DNA of 5,373 bases from Gammaproteobacteria bacterium. Its GTDB lineage: Bacteria > Pseudomonadota > Gammaproteobacteria > Pseudomonadales > Azotimanducaceae. A program made the translations under genes and the position numbers. Under the pieces are notes generated by a model. The model saw only the letters and a list, made by a program, of their open reading frames with translations, was not told the DNA's origin and did no database searches. The first letter of the stretch is position 1. Each line of letters opens with the position of its first letter. The stretch is from contig PASO01000009.1 in the NCBI GenBank assembly GCA_002712135.1, forward strand, positions 90,833 to 96,205. The letters are read 5' to 3'. Positions 1 through 5,373 of this stretch are shown here, piece by piece.

Positions 1-29
1 TAACTCTCTCAAAAACCTAAGGATTCCCG

Positions 30-416
30 ATGCAAATTAACCGTGTTCACCACACAGTAGTACGAGTAAAGGACTTTGACGCCGGAATAGAAACCTGGCG
101 TGATAAGCTAGGCTTGGAGCTGGACCGCACCGCAGAATCTAAAGAGCTTGGTCTGAAGCAGGCTTTTTTTAATCTTGGCGACGGTAGTTTTATCGAAGTC
201 GTCGCGCCAACCAGTAACGATTCAGCAGTTGGTAAAGCAGTAGATGCCCGTGGTGAAGGCGTACACACCATTGCCATGGAAGTCGACGATCTTGACGCAA
301 CGGTCGCAGAACTTGAAGCCAATGGCGTACAGCTCATCGGCGTTGGCGGGCCTCAGGTATTTATTCACCCCAAGGCTGCTAACGGTATTCTTGTACAACT
401 AACTCCTAAGGCATAA
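30..416 (+). CDS. VOC/glyoxalase-fold metalloprotein, possible acyl-CoA epimerase or isomerase
   Basis: This 128-residue cytoplasmic protein has the size and layout of a single vicinal-oxygen-chelate unit made of two beta-alpha-beta-beta-beta modules, as in methylmalonyl-CoA epimerase and glyoxalase I. Module 1 opens with the HHTVVRVKD strand (residues 7-15) and ends in FIEVVAP (54-60). Module 2 opens with GVHTIAMEVDDLD (77-89) and ends in GILVQL (119-124). The likely metal ligands by position are H8, E56, H79 and Q123. The ATG start is preceded by TAAGGA (18-23) six bases upstream, a good ribosome binding site. It lies only 6 bases before two acyl-CoA dehydrogenase genes, so a CoA-thioester substrate is plausible, for example epimerising a 2-methylacyl-CoA. 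That substrate is inferred from context. The VOC fold also covers dioxygenases, lyases and resistance proteins, so fold confidence is high and reaction confidence low. Confidence 0.9.
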   Translation: MQINRVHHTVVRVKDFDAGIETWRDKLGLELDRTAESKELGLKQAFFNLGDGSFIEVVAPTSNDSAVGKAVDARGEGVHTIAMEVDDLDATVAELEANGVQLIGVGGPQVFIHPKAANGILVQLTPKA

Positions 417-422
417 ACCACC

Positions 423-1619
423 ATGGATTTATCTTTCGGACCCGAATACGAGGACTTTCGCGCTAAGGTCCGTAAATTCGTCGAAGACAATAAAGACGCC
501 CAACCCAAGGGCCGCGATTACCAAAGTTCTACGGCACAAGCGTGGCAGAAGAAACTGATCGAAAACGGTTATGCGGCACGTACGATTCCAAAAAAGTATG
601 GTGGCTACGGTGCCGAACCGGACATTATCCAGTCACGTATTATCGCCGAAGAGTTTGGCCGCGTGCAGATGAATACCGGCATGGCCGGTCAGGGCGTCAC
701 CATGCTGACGCCGATCCTGCTGGAAATAGGTACGGAAGAACAACGCGAGCAGATTATCAGGCCCACAATCTACGGTGAAATGAAATGGTGTCAGGGCTAT
801 TCAGAGCCCGGGGCTGGCAGCGATCTTGCCAGTCTATCCACCCGAGCCGAACTCAATGGCGACGAATGGGTAATCAATGGACAGAAGATATGGACCAGTG
901 GTGCTCACACTGCCGACTGGATTTTCTGCCTCGTTCGCACCGAACCGGACGCTCCAAAGCATCACGGTATTTCATTTTTGCTGTTTAAGATGGATACACC
1001 AGGCATAGAAGTAAGGCCCTTGATCGACATGACCATGGACCCGAATTTCAACGAGGTATTTTTTACCGACGTACGGGTTCCGAAAGATCAGATCGTTGGT
1101 AAGCGAGGTGAAGGCTGGCAGGTTGCCAATGCCCTGCTTGGGTTCGAACGGGGCTCGCTTGCCCCACCAGATGCGGCCCAGGCAAGACTGAATGCGCTTA
1201 TAGAAATGATGCACCAGGAAACGATTAACGGTGAGCGATTGATCGATAAACCACAATTCCGCGAAAGGTTGATGAAAATTCAGGGCCGCGTGATGGCAAT
1301 GAGTTACAACGATATACGGCTGCTATCTTCCCGTATCAACAAGAATCAGGATACCTCGCTCGCATCAATGGTCGTCAAGTTCCAGGGTACGGAGCTGCGT
1401 CATGAGCTGGAGGGCCTGGCAATCGACGTCATGGGTGAAATCGGTCTATCTTTTGGCGATAGCCCTTATCTGCGCAGTGGCGGGTCCTGGCAGTATCAAT
1501 ATATGTATTACCTTGGTCTGATCATAGGCGGTGGCACCAACCAAATCCAGCGCAACATCATCAGTGAACGTGGACTTGGCATGCCGAGAGAGCCCAGACC
1601 TGAAGTTAAAGAAAAGTAG
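423..1619 (+). CDS. Acyl-CoA dehydrogenase, catalytic (alpha-type) subunit
   Basis: This 398-residue FAD-dependent enzyme oxidises acyl-CoA thioesters to trans-2-enoyl-CoA and passes electrons to electron-transferring flavoprotein in the cytoplasm. Its length is normal for the family. The N-terminal helical domain spans roughly 1-120. The middle beta domain carries the CQGYSEPGAGSD signature (123-134) and the flavin loop IWTSGAHTADW (156-166). The C-terminal helical domain ends with GGGTNQIQRNIISERGLG (369-386). The catalytic base is probably E242 in GFERG (240-244), the helix-G position used by isovaleryl-CoA dehydrogenase. The alternative Glu site used in medium-chain enzymes (YEGT) reads GGGT here. 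This pattern fits enzymes acting on branched or bulky acyl chains, including sterol side-chain FadE pairs. The start ATG has AAGG at 408-411 upstream and lies 6 bases after the VOC stop. The next gene is a second dehydrogenase-like subunit, so a heteromer is likely. The exact substrate is unknown. Confidence 0.95.
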   Translation: MDLSFGPEYEDFRAKVRKFVEDNKDAQPKGRDYQSSTAQAWQKKLIENGYAARTIPKKYGGYGAEPDIIQSRIIAEEFGRVQMNTGMAGQGVTMLTPILLEIGTEEQREQIIRPTIYGEMKWCQGYSEPGAGSDLASLSTRAELNGDEWVINGQKIWTSGAHTADWIFCLVRTEPDAPKHHGISFLLFKMDTPGIEVRPLIDMTMDPNFNEVFFTDVRVPKDQIVGKRGEGWQVANALLGFERGSLAPPDAAQARLNALIEMMHQETINGERLIDKPQFRERLMKIQGRVMAMSYNDIRLLSSRINKNQDTSLASMVVKFQGTELRHELEGLAIDVMGEIGLSFGDSPYLRSGGSWQYQYMYYLGLIIGGGTNQIQRNIISERGLGMPREPRPEVKEK

Positions 1620-1628
1620 GGGTTCGAT

Positions 1629-2690
1629 ATGGAATTTGGATTATCAGAAGAACAAATACTGCTTCAGGACAGCGTTAATCGCTACCTCTCCGACGAGCTT
1701 CCTCTGGATGAAGTGCGCAAATTTACCGACGGTGATGAAAGCGATGCCAGGGTCTGGCAGGGCTTGTCCGAACTTGGTATTCCCGGGCTGCTGATCCCGG
1801 AAGCGCAGGGTGGTGTTGGGCTGAGTTACCTCGATGCCGCCATTGTCTCCGAGAGTCTGGGTTACCACGTGACCCCTGCCCCGTTCCTCTCATCTGCTAT
1901 CATTGCGCCAGTCGCGCTTAAGGTAGCAGGTAATCAAGACGAGATACTATCCGGTATAGCTGATGGAAGTCGGCGGGTGGGTATCGCATTCGGAGAGGCA
2001 ATCGGTGCCAGAGCAGACGCCGATGTTACCGTCAAAAACGGGAAGATTAGTGGCAAATCTTTGTTTGTACTGGACAGCGGCGCCGACGACTACCTAGTGG
2101 CGGACGCCAAGTTTAATCTCTATCTCGTTAGCGCCGGGGAAGTGGAGCGAACCAACCTGCCAACGGTAGACAGAACCAGATCGACCTGTCAGCTCGTATA
2201 TGACAATGCGGATGCAGCGCTTGTCTCGAACGATGCAAATGTGTTTATCGAGGCGCTTGACGTTGGTCGTGCCATGCAGGCAGCCGACACGCTGGGTGCG
2301 GCACAATGCATGCTTGATCAATCAGTCGCCTATGCGATGCAGCGTGAGCAATTCAATCGCATCATCGCGTCCTTTCAGGCCGTAAAACACATGTGTGCAG
2401 ATATGGCCGGGGCCCTGGAACCATGTCGCGCCATGGTATGGTATGCGGGTCACGCCCTGGACGAACTTCCCGATGAGAAACGCCTGGTCGCAAGCCATAC
2501 TAAAGCGCATCTGCAGGAGGTTGGTCAGATGGTCGCCAAGAAGTCGACAGAAGTTCACGGCGGCATGGGATTCACGGACCTTGTTGGACTGCACTACTGG
2601 TTCAAACGAATTGGTGCGAACCGGCAACTACTCGGGTCACCAGAAATGCTCCGCGAGGAAGCAGCCAGGATTCAGGGGTTTGCTACATAG
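1629..2690 (+). CDS. Acyl-CoA dehydrogenase-like, divergent partner subunit
   Basis: This 353-residue protein is shorter than the usual 380-400 of the family. The N-terminal helical domain is recognisable, with the opening LSEEQ (5-9) and the LIPEAQGGVGLSYLD segment (55-69). The middle domain is weak: the flavin loop is reduced to FVLDSGADDYLVADA (146-160) and there is no SEPGAGSD-type signature. The C-terminal domain keeps YAMQREQFNRIIASFQAVKH (235-254) and EVHGGMGFTD (308-317). At the helix-G position where the upstream paralogue has E242, this protein reads DVGR (211-214), and the terminal YEGT site is missing, so it probably has no catalytic base. It most likely forms a heterotetramer with the preceding dehydrogenase and contributes to flavin or substrate binding, as known for actinobacterial sterol FadE pairs. 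AGGGG at 1618-1622, overlapping the upstream stop, lies 6 bases before the ATG. Its last 11 bases overlap the proposed start of the lipoprotein gene. Confidence 0.92.
   Translation: MEFGLSEEQILLQDSVNRYLSDELPLDEVRKFTDGDESDARVWQGLSELGIPGLLIPEAQGGVGLSYLDAAIVSESLGYHVTPAPFLSSAIIAPVALKVAGNQDEILSGIADGSRRVGIAFGEAIGARADADVTVKNGKISGKSLFVLDSGADDYLVADAKFNLYLVSAGEVERTNLPTVDRTRSTCQLVYDNADAALVSNDANVFIEALDVGRAMQAADTLGAAQCMLDQSVAYAMQREQFNRIIASFQAVKHMCADMAGALEPCRAMVWYAGHALDELPDEKRLVASHTKAHLQEVGQMVAKKSTEVHGGMGFTDLVGLHYWFKRIGANRQLLGSPEMLREEAARIQGFAT
2666..2670 (+). promoter_or_regulatory. Ribosome binding site supporting the TTG start of the lipoprotein
   Basis: CAGGA lies 9 bases before TTG 2680, inside the 3' end of the dehydrogenase gene. 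A second purine run, AGGGG at 2674-2678, is only one base from the TTG and too close to serve it. This spacing, with the signal peptide that starts at TTG, decides the start over the ATG at 2395 and over GTG 2713, which would remove most of the hydrophobic core. Confidence 0.55.
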
Positions 2691-2733
2691 ACTCTGGCTC
2701 TCAGGATGTTTCGTGGTACTACTCGCAGGCTGC
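2680..2733 (+). other. Lipoprotein (Sec/SPII) signal peptide and lipidated Cys
   Basis: These bases encode residues 1-18 of the hydrolase: a short basic n-region (HR at 3-4), a hydrophobic stretch from about 5 to 15, and the lipobox LAGC ending at C18. Signal peptidase II would cut before C18. Residue 19 is Glu and 20 is Val, with no inner-membrane-retaining Asp at +2, so outer-membrane sorting is the default expectation. This is pattern recognition by eye. Confidence 0.85.
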
Positions 2734-4191
2734 GAAGTCGGTGTTGACCAGAGTAAGTTGGTTAAACCTAATTATGATCTTCTCGGCAAATGTGAGCGCC
2801 CGGAGTTTCCCCGGATAACAGCCATCGTTGATGATGCCTTGTGTGGCTTCATCAGCGTGTTCGAAGATCGCGAATCCAAATCGGGTCGCAAGATAGACCT
2901 CAACGTCATGCTGCTTCCCGCAACGACGTCTGTCGTCAAACCTGATCCTATTTTCTTTCTTGCTGGCGGTCCCGGTCAGTCTGCGGTGGATGTCGGCCCC
3001 TATCTTTTTGCCGTGCTGCGCGACCTGCGGAAGGAGCGGGATATCGTATTAATCGACCAGCGAGGAACAGGCGATTCCAATTCCCTTTCCTGCGTAGAAG
3101 AATCTCTGTATCTGGAGAACTTCGATCTCACAGTCGCCGAAGTTATGGCAAAGCAGGTGGATGAGCAACGCATCTGTCTGCAAAGACTCGACGCAGACCC
3201 GGCACTTTATACCACGCCAATTGCCATGGATGACCTGAATGAAGTGCGAGAAATACTGGGATATCAGAAGATCAATTTACTGGGCGGTTCATACGGAACC
3301 CGAGCGGCGCTCGTGTATATGCGGCGCCATCCCTACGCGGTTCGCAGCGCAATTCTAGACGGTGTGGTACCACTGACAATGGCAGTTCCTGCCAACATTG
3401 CGGTTGACGCCCAATCTTCGTTTGAACTACTCCTTGTAGACTGCCAGGCGCAACCAGCTTGCGCTGCCGCCTTTCCCAGTCTGGAATTACACTTCAGAGA
3501 ACTAGTTCAGCGCCATCGTGATGAGGTTATCGAGGTGTGGGTTGCCCATCCGAGAACCGGGGAAAGAGTAAAAGGAAAGATAGACCCATTGATTTTCAGT
3601 CGCCTAGTTCACGCCATTATGTATGAGCGCACGATGACTTCTCTACTGCCGCTGGCTATAGAAGAAGCCTACAACGGCAATCTAGAACCACTGGGAACGC
3701 TGGGCTATGCCTTGGGTGGAGAAGAACCTCTGGTTAGCCTGGGCATGATGGCGTCGGTACTTTGCGCAGAGGACATGACTCTTGTTAACGAACCACATAA
3801 TAGCAAGGACTTCGACAATCAGCTCTATAGACTGTTAAAGCCAATTTGTGAGTTCTGGCCTAAGGGTTCAATTCCAGAACGTTACTTCGAGGCGGTATCA
3901 TCTGACATCCCAACGCTGCTTTTATCGGGTAAGCTTGACCCTGTCACCCCTCCTAAATACGGATGGGAAGCTGCCGCCACCCTTTCGAACTCTAAACACA
4001 TCGTCGTCGCAGGCGTCGGACACGGTGTAATGATCCAGGGGTGCATGCCGGGCATTCTGTCAGACTTTTTCGATAGACCCAACCCGAAGGAAGTAAAAGC
4101 TGCTTGTACTGCCAATCTTGTTCGTCCGGACTTCTTTACTAGTCTTGCAGGTCCGACGACGCTGCAAGTCATCAAGGAAGGTCGTCAATGA
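2680..4191 (+). CDS. Secreted alpha/beta-hydrolase lipoprotein, TAP-like (S33 peptidase type)
   Basis: The frame is open from an ATG at 2395, but that start would lie 296 bases inside the preceding dehydrogenase. I choose TTG at 2680, which gives 503 residues and a textbook lipoprotein signal: basic HR, a hydrophobic core, then LLAGC with C18 lipidated. Residue +2 is Glu rather than Asp, which favours the outer membrane by the E. coli rule. The hydrolase core shows FLAGGPGQS (93-101, oxyanion-hole type), VLIDQRGTGDS (123-133), GGSYGT (202-207, nucleophile S204), SGKLDPVTPP (416-425, acid D420) and VGHG (446-449, His H448), a complete triad. This layout matches proline iminopeptidase/tripeptidyl aminopeptidase-like proteins, so an aminopeptidase or esterase acting in the periplasm is likely. 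The mature part has ten more cysteines (38, 55, 138, 166, 255, 261, 362, 390, 455, 476), consistent with disulfides in an exported protein. It overlaps the ABC ATPase gene by 4 bases. The substrate is unknown. Confidence 0.9.
   Translation: MLHRLWLSGCFVVLLAGCEVGVDQSKLVKPNYDLLGKCERPEFPRITAIVDDALCGFISVFEDRESKSGRKIDLNVMLLPATTSVVKPDPIFFLAGGPGQSAVDVGPYLFAVLRDLRKERDIVLIDQRGTGDSNSLSCVEESLYLENFDLTVAEVMAKQVDEQRICLQRLDADPALYTTPIAMDDLNEVREILGYQKINLLGGSYGTRAALVYMRRHPYAVRSAILDGVVPLTMAVPANIAVDAQSSFELLLVDCQAQPACAAAFPSLELHFRELVQRHRDEVIEVWVAHPRTGERVKGKIDPLIFSRLVHAIMYERTMTSLLPLAIEEAYNGNLEPLGTLGYALGGEEPLVSLGMMASVLCAEDMTLVNEPHNSKDFDNQLYRLLKPICEFWPKGSIPERYFEAVSSDIPTLLLSGKLDPVTPPKYGWEAAATLSNSKHIVVAGVGHGVMIQGCMPGILSDFFDRPNPKEVKAACTANLVRPDFFTSLAGPTTLQVIKEGRQ
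4174..4181 (+). promoter_or_regulatory. Strong ribosome binding site for the ABC ATPase
   Basis: AAGGAAGG lies 6 bases before ATG 4188 and inside the last codons of the hydrolase gene. Combined with the ATGA stop/start overlap (4188-4191), it supports efficient, coupled translation of the ATPase. Confidence 0.75.
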
Positions 4192-4913
4192 TTACCGCAG
4201 ACGGTCTGGCCAAATCGTTTGGAGAAATCCAAGCGGTAAAAGAAGTGTCATTCACCGCCAAGAACGGTGAGGCCACCGGATTACTCGGACCCAATGGCTC
4301 AGGAAAATCTACCACGCTGCGCGTCATATATGGTCTGTTAAAGCAGGATACCGGCACCGCCAGCATCGATGGCGTCGACATCCTTGCCGAGACACGAAAG
4401 GCACAAGGCATGATGGGCGTACTAACAGATACCCATGCGCTCTATGTGCGCCTGACCGCAAGAGAACATATTCACTACTTTGGTCGCCTACATGGCGTCG
4501 ATGAGAACAAGCTGGAAAACAACACAGACGAGCTATTGCGGCTACTGGACATGCAATCCATTGCAGACAGACGCGTCGAAGGATTTTCACAAGGTGAAAA
4601 AACCAAGGTCTGCCTCGCAAGAGCACTCATTCACGACCCTCCCAACGTATTGCTTGACGAACCGACCAATGGTCTAGATGTTATGACCACCAAATCGGTT
4701 CGCGACCTGATCTCAGAACTTAAGAACCGCAACATCTGCGTCACTTTCTCCAGTCATATGATGCACGAGGTAGCACGACTCTGTGATCACATCGTTATCA
4801 TTTCTGAGGGAACAGTCGTTACAGCCGGGTCAGCAGAAGAAATCAGGGCAGCAGCGAAGGAAGATAATCTGGAAGAAGCATTCATTAAACTAGTTGAAGC
4901 GGTTATAGACTGA
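4188..4913 (+). CDS. ABC transporter ATP-binding protein, NatA-like
   Basis: This 241-residue cytoplasmic ATPase is a single nucleotide-binding domain of normal length. It shows Walker A GPNGSGKST (34-42), the signature FSQGEKTKV (133-141, a variant of LSGGQ), Walker B NVLLDEP (153-159) followed by a D-loop NGLD (161-164), and the switch H190 in FSSHMMHE. The Q-loop region reads GVLTDTHALYVRLTAREH (77-94) with no Gln at the usual place. From memory this LTARE type is seen in NatA-like ATPases. These proteins energise ABC-2 exporters. NatA of Bacillus subtilis with NatB extrudes Na+, but the substrate cannot be inferred from the ATPase alone. The start ATG overlaps the hydrolase stop by 4 bases, and the stop shares one base with the permease ATG (TGATG). 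The adjacent permease is its obvious partner. Confidence 0.94.
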   Translation: MITADGLAKSFGEIQAVKEVSFTAKNGEATGLLGPNGSGKSTTLRVIYGLLKQDTGTASIDGVDILAETRKAQGMMGVLTDTHALYVRLTAREHIHYFGRLHGVDENKLENNTDELLRLLDMQSIADRRVEGFSQGEKTKVCLARALIHDPPNVLLDEPTNGLDVMTTKSVRDLISELKNRNICVTFSSHMMHEVARLCDHIVIISEGTVVTAGSAEEIRAAAKEDNLEEAFIKLVEAVID

Positions 4914-5373
4914 TGGACACAAGAGCAATCGGTGTAGTATTCGGCAAGGAAGTCAAAGACGGGCGCCGCGATAAGCGCGCCGTGATGTCAGCATTTCTGT
5001 TTCCAGTGCTGGCCCCGATTCTTGTCTACGGCATGCTCAGTTTCATGATTTCGCTGAAGAACAAAGCAGAGCAGATCGTCGTGCCAGTGATAGGAATAGA
5101 GAATGCCCCTGCATTTATTCGTTGGCTTAAAGAACGTGATGTCAAGGTAGAACCGTTTGAAGGTGACCCCAAAGAAGCGGTGAAGAACAAGAAGAAAGAA
5201 CTGGTCGTAGTGATTCCCGACAACTATGAAGAACGCTTCAGTGAAACAAAAACCGCGGTCATCAAAATCGTGAACGACGGCTCACGAGCAGACGCCCAGG
5301 CCGCGGTCGGTCGATTCTCCAGCCTAATCGGAAAATACAATAGCGAAATAGCCGCGCTACGTCTGATCGTACG
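4913..5373 (+). CDS. ABC-2 type permease, NatB-like (3' end cut by the window)
   Basis: An open frame begins at ATG 4913 and runs without a stop for 153 full codons to the window edge, so only the N-terminal part is present. The start is cytoplasmic and charged (VFGKEVKDGRRDKR, 9-22), typical of ABC-2/NatB permeases. A first hydrophobic helix follows at about 23-48 (core SAFLFPVLAPILVYGMLSFM). The next roughly 100 residues are hydrophilic (VVPVIGIEN, then VVVIPDNYEERF) and resemble the extracytoplasmic domain between the first and second helices of this family. The remaining helices should lie beyond the window. The ATG shares its A with the ATPase stop and has no convincing ribosome binding site, suggesting re-initiation by ribosomes finishing the ATPase. 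Full family assignment rests on the missing C-terminal half, but the pairing with a NatA-like ATPase makes it quite safe. Confidence 0.85.
   Translation, partial: MDTRAIGVVFGKEVKDGRRDKRAVMSAFLFPVLAPILVYGMLSFMISLKNKAEQIVVPVIGIENAPAFIRWLKERDVKVEPFEGDPKEAVKNKKKELVVVIPDNYEERFSETKTAVIKIVNDGSRADAQAAVGRFSSLIGKYNSEIAALRLIV

Noticed and set aside
1..29. Leader before the first gene, starting with TAA
   Set aside because: The TAA could be the stop of an upstream gene, but 29 bases are too few to tell. No promoter is identifiable apart from the ribosome binding site.
972..1256. Antisense open frame of 94 codons within the first dehydrogenase
   Set aside because: It is the mirror of a well-supported gene, has no recognisable domain, and has no sensible place in a same-strand operon.
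2322..2627. Antisense open frame of 101 codons within the second dehydrogenase
   Set aside because: It is fully covered by a conserved coding region on the + strand, and nothing in its translation suggests a real protein.
2395..2679. Upstream extension of the hydrolase frame beginning at ATG 2395
   Set aside because: It lies wholly inside the dehydrogenase gene in another frame, its residues show no family signal, and it would hide the lipoprotein signal peptide.
4962..4981. Small GC-rich inverted repeat (GGCGC / GCGCC) near the permease start
   Set aside because: It has a 5-base stem and a 10-base loop within the charged N-terminal codons, with no following T-run. It is explained by Arg/Gly codons and is unlikely to be a terminator.

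Overview
The window looks like a compact stretch of one operon from a Gram-negative bacterium. The lipoprotein signal with an LLAGC lipobox, the protein types and a base composition near 50% G+C (judged by eye, not computed) suggest a gammaproteobacterium or a relative, possibly environmental or marine. That taxonomic guess is inference only. All six genes lie on the + strand. There are no RNA genes, mobile elements, CRISPR arrays or recognisable terminators, and no non-coding stretch longer than about 30 bases.

The first half (1-2690) is an acyl-CoA catabolism module. It holds a small VOC/glyoxalase-fold metalloprotein (30-416), a full-length acyl-CoA dehydrogenase that keeps its catalytic Glu (423-1619), and a shorter, divergent acyl-CoA dehydrogenase-like protein (1629-2690) that seems to lack the base. 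The pair resembles the two-subunit dehydrogenases of sterol side-chain and related acyl-CoA degradation, in which one subunit supplies the active-site Glu.

The second half (2680-5373) is an envelope module. It holds a secreted alpha/beta-hydrolase lipoprotein of the TAP-like/S33 peptidase type (2680-4191, probably starting at a TTG), a NatA-like ABC ATPase (4188-4913), and the start of a NatB-like ABC-2 permease (4913 onward) that is cut by the window end.

The intergenic distances are 6, 9, -11, -4 and -1 bases, so the whole set is probably co-transcribed and the last four genes translationally coupled. The most notable point is the seam at 2680-2690, where a cytoplasmic acyl-CoA module runs directly into a cell-envelope hydrolase/exporter module. 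No wholly new system is evident. Each protein belongs to a known family, and the novelty, if any, lies in the combination.
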